18,658 nucleotides of DNA from contig DATHJZ010000251.1 of assembly GCA_035286365.1 (NCBI GenBank), forward strand, positions 1 to 18,658, given 5' to 3'. The notes under the pieces are model-generated. The model saw only the letters and a program-made list of their open reading frames with translations. It was not told the origin of the DNA and searched no databases. Below are positions 15,378-18,658 of the stretch, in pieces (the stretch's first letter is position 1; each line of letters opens with the position of its first letter). The DNA is from CADEED01 sp035286365. Its GTDB lineage: Bacteria > Pseudomonadota > Gammaproteobacteria > Steroidobacterales > Steroidobacteraceae. The position numbers and the translations under genes were made by a program.

Positions 15378-15887
15378 ATGAGGCGAATTGTGTCTTGGCT
15401 GGCGATGGTAGTTGCCCTGTCTGCCTGCGACCGGACGCCGCCCCCCGAGAAGACCATCGTAGTGCCCGATTACGTCAGAGCTCACGATATCCATCACCTC
15501 ATGGAGGTGGTGGTCGACCCACAAGCGGACGTCTTTTGGAATTCCTCCGGCACGATAAATGACGCGAGCGGTCAGCATGACCTCACTCCGACGACTGACG
15601 AAGGCTGGTTCGCGACTCAAAGCGCAGCTGCGACTGTCGCTGAAATGGGCAATCTGTTGATGACGCCACAATTTGCAGAAGGCCGGGGCACGGACTGGAA
15701 TCAGTTTGCGAGATCGCTGGTCGAAATCGGCATGCTGGCGGAGAAGGCTGCAGCCGATCGGAATCCCGCCGCGGTCCTTGAAGTGGGCGATACGATGGAC
15801 AAGGTGTGTGAAGCCTGCCATCAGGTTTACCTGCCGGGTGCCGCGCAAGCGCAAGCGCAACGAGCCGAGGGCGGTAAAGAGCAGTGA
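15378..15887 (+). CDS. c-type cytochrome lipoprotein, single CxxCH haem site
   Basis: A 169-residue membrane-anchored cytochrome. Seen: lipoprotein signal MRRIVSWLAMVVALSAC with lipobox LSAC (Cys17 lipidated); a largely helical middle; the haem attachment site CEACH (144-148) near the C-terminus, as in class II cytochromes (c-prime or c-556 type) where the motif is late; an Ala/Gln-rich tail. Haem would be attached in the periplasm. ATG 15378 has GGGAG seven bases upstream, while GTG 15372 is too close to it. Its stop overlaps the next gene start (GTGA), implying coupled translation with the HupE/UreJ protein. It probably transfers electrons for the envelope module; the partner is unknown. 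An iron- or copper-responsive redox role is inference. Confidence 0.82.
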   Translation: MRRIVSWLAMVVALSACDRTPPPEKTIVVPDYVRAHDIHHLMEVVVDPQADVFWNSSGTINDASGQHDLTPTTDEGWFATQSAAATVAEMGNLLMTPQFAEGRGTDWNQFARSLVEIGMLAEKAAADRNPAAVLEVGDTMDKVCEACHQVYLPGAAQAQAQRAEGGKEQ

Positions 15888-16573
15888 GCCTTCCGGGAGC
15901 GCGCGCAGTCAGGGCCGCCCTCACCGTTACATTCTTGTTCTCAGCTGTCGCCGCAGCGCACGATGTCGCGATCAGCGACAGGCAGTTTGTCGAGAGCGTC
16001 GCGGGTCCCGCATTCATCCCGTTTCTCTATCTTGGCGCCAAGCACATGATCACTGGCTATGACCATGTGCTGTTCCTGATCGGCGTTGTTTTCTTCCTCT
16101 ACCGCCTGCGCGACATCGTGATCTACGTTTCGATGTTCACGATTGGCCATTCGCTCACGCTGATGGGCGGCGTGCTTTCGGGGATCGGCGCCAACGCCCA
16201 TATTGTCGATGCGATCATCGGCCTGTCCGTGGTCTACAAGAGCGTAGAAAATATCGGTGGCTTCAGCAGGCTCGGCCTGTCGATCAATACGAAAGTGGCT
16301 ATCTTCGTCTTTGGCCTGTTTCATGGCATGGGGCTGGCAACCAAGCTCGAGGATCTGTCCATCTCGCCGGACGGCCTTCTTGTGAATCTCGTCGGCTTCA
16401 ATCTCGGCGTAGAGATCGGCCAGATTCTGGTGCTCCTCGTGGTCGTGACCCTCCTCAACTTGTGGCGCACATCGCCGAGCTTTGCGGCAGGCGCCCGCTA
16501 CGCCAATGGGCTGCTCATCGTGGCGGGTCTGTTACTCACGGGCATACAGATTTCTGGATACATTTACTCATGA
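15884..16573 (+). CDS. HupE/UreJ family membrane protein
   Basis: A 229-residue integral inner-membrane protein of the HupE/UreJ type. Seen: N-terminal signal-like segment ending near AAAHD (23-27); about six further hydrophobic helices; family motifs LGAKHMITGYDHVLFL (50-65), FTIGHSLTL (85-93) and FGLFHGMGLATKL (143-155) with His54, His61, His89 and His147 suited to bind metal inside the membrane. Family members are linked to nickel or cobalt uptake for hydrogenase and urease, but no such enzymes are seen here, so the substrate is open. It starts at GTG 15884 within the cytochrome stop (GTGA) and ends within the next start (ATGA), so three genes are locked together. Confidence 0.85.
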   Translation: MSLPGARAVRAALTVTFLFSAVAAAHDVAISDRQFVESVAGPAFIPFLYLGAKHMITGYDHVLFLIGVVFFLYRLRDIVIYVSMFTIGHSLTLMGGVLSGIGANAHIVDAIIGLSVVYKSVENIGGFSRLGLSINTKVAIFVFGLFHGMGLATKLEDLSISPDGLLVNLVGFNLGVEIGQILVLLVVVTLLNLWRTSPSFAAGARYANGLLIVAGLLLTGIQISGYIYS

Positions 16574-17190
16574 TCAAAGTAACAACGCCGCCCGTGCCCC
16601 CCTCTCGCAAGAGGCTGCTCATCGGAGGCGCCATCGCGATAATCGCGGCCGCCGGCATCGCGATCGCGTTCGTTCTGCCGGCCGAATTCGGTATCGATCC
16701 GACTGGTATCGGGCGAATGACGGGGCTCATCAGCATCAGCAGTCCTGCGACCAGCCCCGAACTACAGCGCGGCGCCAGACGAAACGGGGTGTTGACCCTG
16801 TTGGATCAATCGCCGGCAGCGGAAGCCGGCAAAAAGGACCGGTGGGAATTCGAGTTCGGTGCTTACGACAGCATCGAGTTCAAATACACAATACCGCAAG
16901 GTGAACGCATGGCCTTCAAGTGGCGATCAAGCCAACCGCTGCATTACGACCTGCATGCGCACCCATTCGAAGGCGGCGCCGACCTGACCGAGAGCTACGG
17001 CGTCGGAGATGCGGCCATCATGCAGGGACGCTATGTCGCTCCGTTCACCGGCATTCACGGCTGGTATTGGCAGAATCGATCCCTCAAGCCGGTGAAGCTC
17101 ATTCTCGAGGCCACAGGCGGATTCTCGACATCGACGATTTTCAACTCCGCAGGCGAGCATCCACGTCCTATTGTCCCGACTGCAGAGTGA
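16570..17190 (+). CDS. Single-pass inner-membrane protein with His/Trp-rich periplasmic domain (transmembrane anchor type)
   Basis: A 206-residue protein. Seen: basic N-terminus PSRKR, one transmembrane helix about 16-36, then AEFGIDPTGIGRMTGL (38-53), a motif I recognise from proteins labelled transmembrane anchor protein that accompany HupE/UreJ genes; a periplasmic domain with KWRSSQPLHYDLHAHPF (117-133; His125, His129, His131) and FTGIHGWYWQNRS (159-171; His163, three aromatics). The second half resembles a beta-sandwich. ATG 16570 overlaps the HupE stop (ATGA). An earlier in-frame ATG at 16462 lies inside HupE and adds no sensible sequence. Proposed role: metal-binding or assembly partner of the HupE protein, by context only. 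Confidence 0.8.
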   Translation: MIKVTTPPVPPSRKRLLIGGAIAIIAAAGIAIAFVLPAEFGIDPTGIGRMTGLISISSPATSPELQRGARRNGVLTLLDQSPAAEAGKKDRWEFEFGAYDSIEFKYTIPQGERMAFKWRSSQPLHYDLHAHPFEGGADLTESYGVGDAAIMQGRYVAPFTGIHGWYWQNRSLKPVKLILEATGGFSTSTIFNSAGEHPRPIVPTAE

Positions 17191-17228
17191 GCGGAACGGT
17201 AAGAGTTGGACGAGCGCCAGTTGAATCG

Positions 17229-17513
17229 CTAGCGCGACTTTCTCTTCGCGGCTGAGTTGTTCCGCACGCTCGTCCGCTCGATGCTCGACATGGCCGGGTA
17301 GTACTTGATTGTCAGAGACTCTGGTCCGTACGGGATTGAAAGCATCCCGATCTCCCGAAACGAACAAGCGCTTTCGACTTGGCGCGCGGTCGAAAGTTCT
17401 GTGACGTCATAATCGCCGCGTTCTACGCGGTCCGCGAACCGGCGGATCGCATTCGCGATCGTCGTGCGCTTCTCTGAATCGCCGAGTAACGGCCTCGAAT
17501 TCTTTTTCGCCAT
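17229..17513 (-). CDS. Small hypothetical protein
   Basis: A 94-residue protein I do not recognise. Seen: basic ends (MAKKNSR, AAKRKSR), an N-terminal helix-like segment TIANAIRRFADRVERGDYDV (18-37), a central short beta-like part with LSIPYGPESLTIKYYP, one cysteine, no signal or membrane segment. The start is strongly supported: GGAGGAG (17526-17520) lies six bases before ATG 17513. It converges on the rightward cluster, with 38 bases between the two stops and no clear terminator. It may be a DNA- or RNA-associated small protein because of its charge, but this is weak. Confidence 0.6.
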   Translation of the reverse strand: MAKKNSRPLLGDSEKRTTIANAIRRFADRVERGDYDVTELSTARQVESACSFREIGMLSIPYGPESLTIKYYPAMSSIERTSVRNNSAAKRKSR

Positions 17514-18001
17514 AGTAGTCTCCTCCAGGCTGGAACCTTATTGCGAGGCGGGGGCGAAGGCAACTTCGGCCGCATCGCTGCCCCCGCTAGCACGCAGATC
17601 AACCTGAGCCTCGCGGGCGAGAGCAATGCCGGCGGGCGCTGCTTCGCTACTGCGTTCATGGCAGCTTGATCCCCATTCCCTCGCGACCATTGTGAATGTT
17701 GCGGCATTTTATGCGATTTCTGCCCTATCGGTTCAGCGATTGCGTGGATTCCCGGCGCTTTCCTCATCTGCATTCATTGGTATTAGCGGAATGTTGCCTC
17801 GCGTGTTGGCACCTTTGCTCTTCAGCCCCCGAGCATTCGTCGATTCGGTGCAGACGATGATGGCGTGGCGTTTAGTTAGCAGATTGTTGTTGGGGCGTGA
17901 CGTCTCGTGAAGGTCGAAACTGTCATCAGATGGGATAGCGTGCCCTGGACACAATGATCGACCCGCGGTGCCGGATGCAAAGAGCAAAGGAACTGATCCC
18001 G
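17514..18001. other. Gene-poor stretch, nothing recognised
   Basis: No credible gene was found. Open frames on both strands (plus 17626-17910, minus 17423-17773 and 17733-18200) lack ribosome sites and resemble no family I know. The part from about 17680 to 17880 is visibly richer in A and T than the operons, consistent with non-coding or decayed DNA. Confidence 0.6.
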
Positions 18002-18240
18002 TCACGAGAGGCGCACTTGCTGACCGCCCGCCGCCGAGCCGTAAAGCGCACGCACGAGCGCGACCGCATTGCGCGCTTCGCGTCCGAGCTCCACGCCGAA
18101 CGTGTCCGCCGTTGCGCGACGGCGGCTCACGACGCCAACAAGCCGCCCGCCGCGCGCGGCTGCGTGAAATGCGCGATAGCGCCGGCGCCGATGAAGTCAA
18201 ATCCGAGCGTCGCGTCAGCCAAGTGAATCTTGTTTTTCAT
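18002..18240 (-). pseudogene. Frameshifted, truncated Gfo/Idh/MocA oxidoreductase N-terminus
   Basis: Read leftward from ATG 18240, the frame gives MKNKIHLADATLGFDFIGAG then AIAHF, a GxGxIA NAD-binding start, but stops at TGA 18129-18127. Moving to the frame starting at 18169 continues sensibly: FHAAARGGRLVGVVSRRR, then ATADTFGVELGREA, ending at TGA 18004-18002. Joined, the two frames give the first Rossmann unit of Gfo/Idh/MocA dehydrogenases (GAGAIAHFHAAA, then VGVVSRR). About 80 codons of an enzyme normally over 330 remain, so it is both frameshifted near 18168 and truncated. AGGA lies just upstream of the ATG. Family members often travel with TIM barrel epimerases and GH3 enzymes, as found on the left. 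A sequencing error could explain the shift but not the missing remainder. Confidence 0.55.
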
Positions 18241-18629
18241 CAGTCCTGATGTCTGGTTCGCGACAGAGTCGTGTCACGCCGAAACGCCAGGTCCAAGTCA
18301 GCGATTGCCCACATCGTCGGCGGCCGTCGCATTCGATGAAAATCAAATGACGTGCTCCACTGGATAGGAGACGCCCGGCATCGCACGGCGCTTGAACGCT
18401 GCACCCCGACGATTAAGTGGTCACGGGCGGCCTGCTGCAGTCTCGTAACGGAAAAAGCCTTCCAAACTGCGAAATACGCCTAGTGCTACTTCTTCAGAAA
18501 ACTGGTCAGACCGATCTCTAGCCACCATGAGGCCGTACGACACAGTCTTTCACAAAGCATCTTCTATTATCGCCTGACAACGTATATATAATCTGGCCAT
18601 ACCGGACTGTTTAGGTATTCTGCTCGAAT
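18241..18629. other. Gene-free stretch upstream of window-edge gene
   Basis: No gene or RNA is recognised over about 390 bases. GC falls towards 18540-18625, where a promoter-like TATAAT occurs. It lies upstream of both the leftward oxidoreductase remnant and the possible rightward gene at the edge, so it may have been a divergent control region. Confidence 0.5.
18575..18592 (+). promoter_or_regulatory. Candidate -10 box with adjacent half-site
   Basis: A perfect TATAAT (18587-18592) sits in an alternating TA run. Its -35 position (CTATTA, 18564-18569) is poor. TGACAACG (18575-18582) directly before it looks like half of a palindromic operator. Predicted transcription would start near 18599, about 30 bases before ATG 18630. 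Confidence 0.35.
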
Positions 18630-18658
18630 ATGATTCGCAAGAAGAAAGCCAACGAAGT
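18630..18658 (+). CDS. Possible start of a gene cut by the window edge
   Basis: ATG at 18630 opens MIRKKKANE and runs off the window. The basic start and the promoter-like TATAAT 38 bases upstream would suit a DNA-binding regulator, but nine residues cannot identify a family, and no good ribosome site is seen at the right distance. Confidence 0.3.

Noticed and set aside
17208..17275. Nine-base inverted repeat GGACGAGCG / CGCTCGTCC near the convergent gene ends
   Set aside because: The loop is 50 bases and the right arm is inside the small gene; no T-run follows, so a terminator is not supported.
17423..18200. Overlapping open frames on both strands in the right-hand stretch
   Set aside because: Low-complexity Arg/Ala/Pro translations without start signals; only the frame pair at 18002-18240 shows family motifs.
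1..18658. CRISPR array, insertion sequence, tRNA or rRNA
   Set aside because: No regularly spaced repeats, transposase motifs, or tRNA T-loop/acceptor patterns were found on reading both strands by eye.

Overview
The window comes from a Gram-negative bacterium. It encodes a TonB-dependent outer-membrane receptor, a lipoprotein with a lipobox, several Sec or Tat signal peptides and a c-type cytochrome. The GC-rich coding style, together with TonB receptor, GH3, DUF6152 and HupE/UreJ families, suggests Pseudomonadota, perhaps a Steroidobacter-like gammaproteobacterium or a sphingomonad-like alphaproteobacterium. That placement is inference only; no rRNA or tRNA gene is present to confirm it.

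Left two thirds (36-12551, all minus strand): nine closely packed genes, read from right to left, look like one catabolic operon. They encode a TonB-dependent receptor, an exported class II aldolase/adducin-domain protein, a fumarylacetoacetate-hydrolase (FAH) family hydrolase, a gentisate 1,2-dioxygenase-like bicupin, a D-2-hydroxyacid dehydrogenase, an MmgE/PrpD protein, an AAHS-type MFS transporter, an exported GH3 glycosidase with a PA14 insert, and a Tat-type exported sugar isomerase/epimerase TIM barrel. The set fits uptake and deglycosylation of an aromatic glycoside, import of the aromatic acid, ring cleavage by the dioxygenase and hydrolysis of the ring-cleavage product. No maleylpyruvate isomerase and no dedicated regulator is visible.

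Middle (12552-13311): a 760-base divergent control region with no convincing gene. It holds a possible TTGACA promoter plus a 15-base imperfect palindrome for the leftward operon, a strong hairpin, and a weak promoter plus a perfect inverted repeat for the rightward genes.

Right-centre (13312-17190, plus strand): six genes with short gaps or stop/start overlaps form a second operon. They encode a DUF6152 exported protein, two tandem related exported proteins of unknown function (the first starts at TTG), a CxxCH cytochrome lipoprotein, a HupE/UreJ-type membrane protein and a single-pass protein with a His/Trp-rich periplasmic domain. Together they resemble a cell-envelope metal or redox module. 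This is the best candidate in the window for an undescribed system.

Right end (17191-18658): gene-poor. It has one small hypothetical minus-strand gene with a perfect ribosome-binding site, a frameshifted and truncated N-terminal remnant of a Gfo/Idh/MocA oxidoreductase, and a TATAAT-bearing AT-rich stretch before a possible gene start cut by the window edge.
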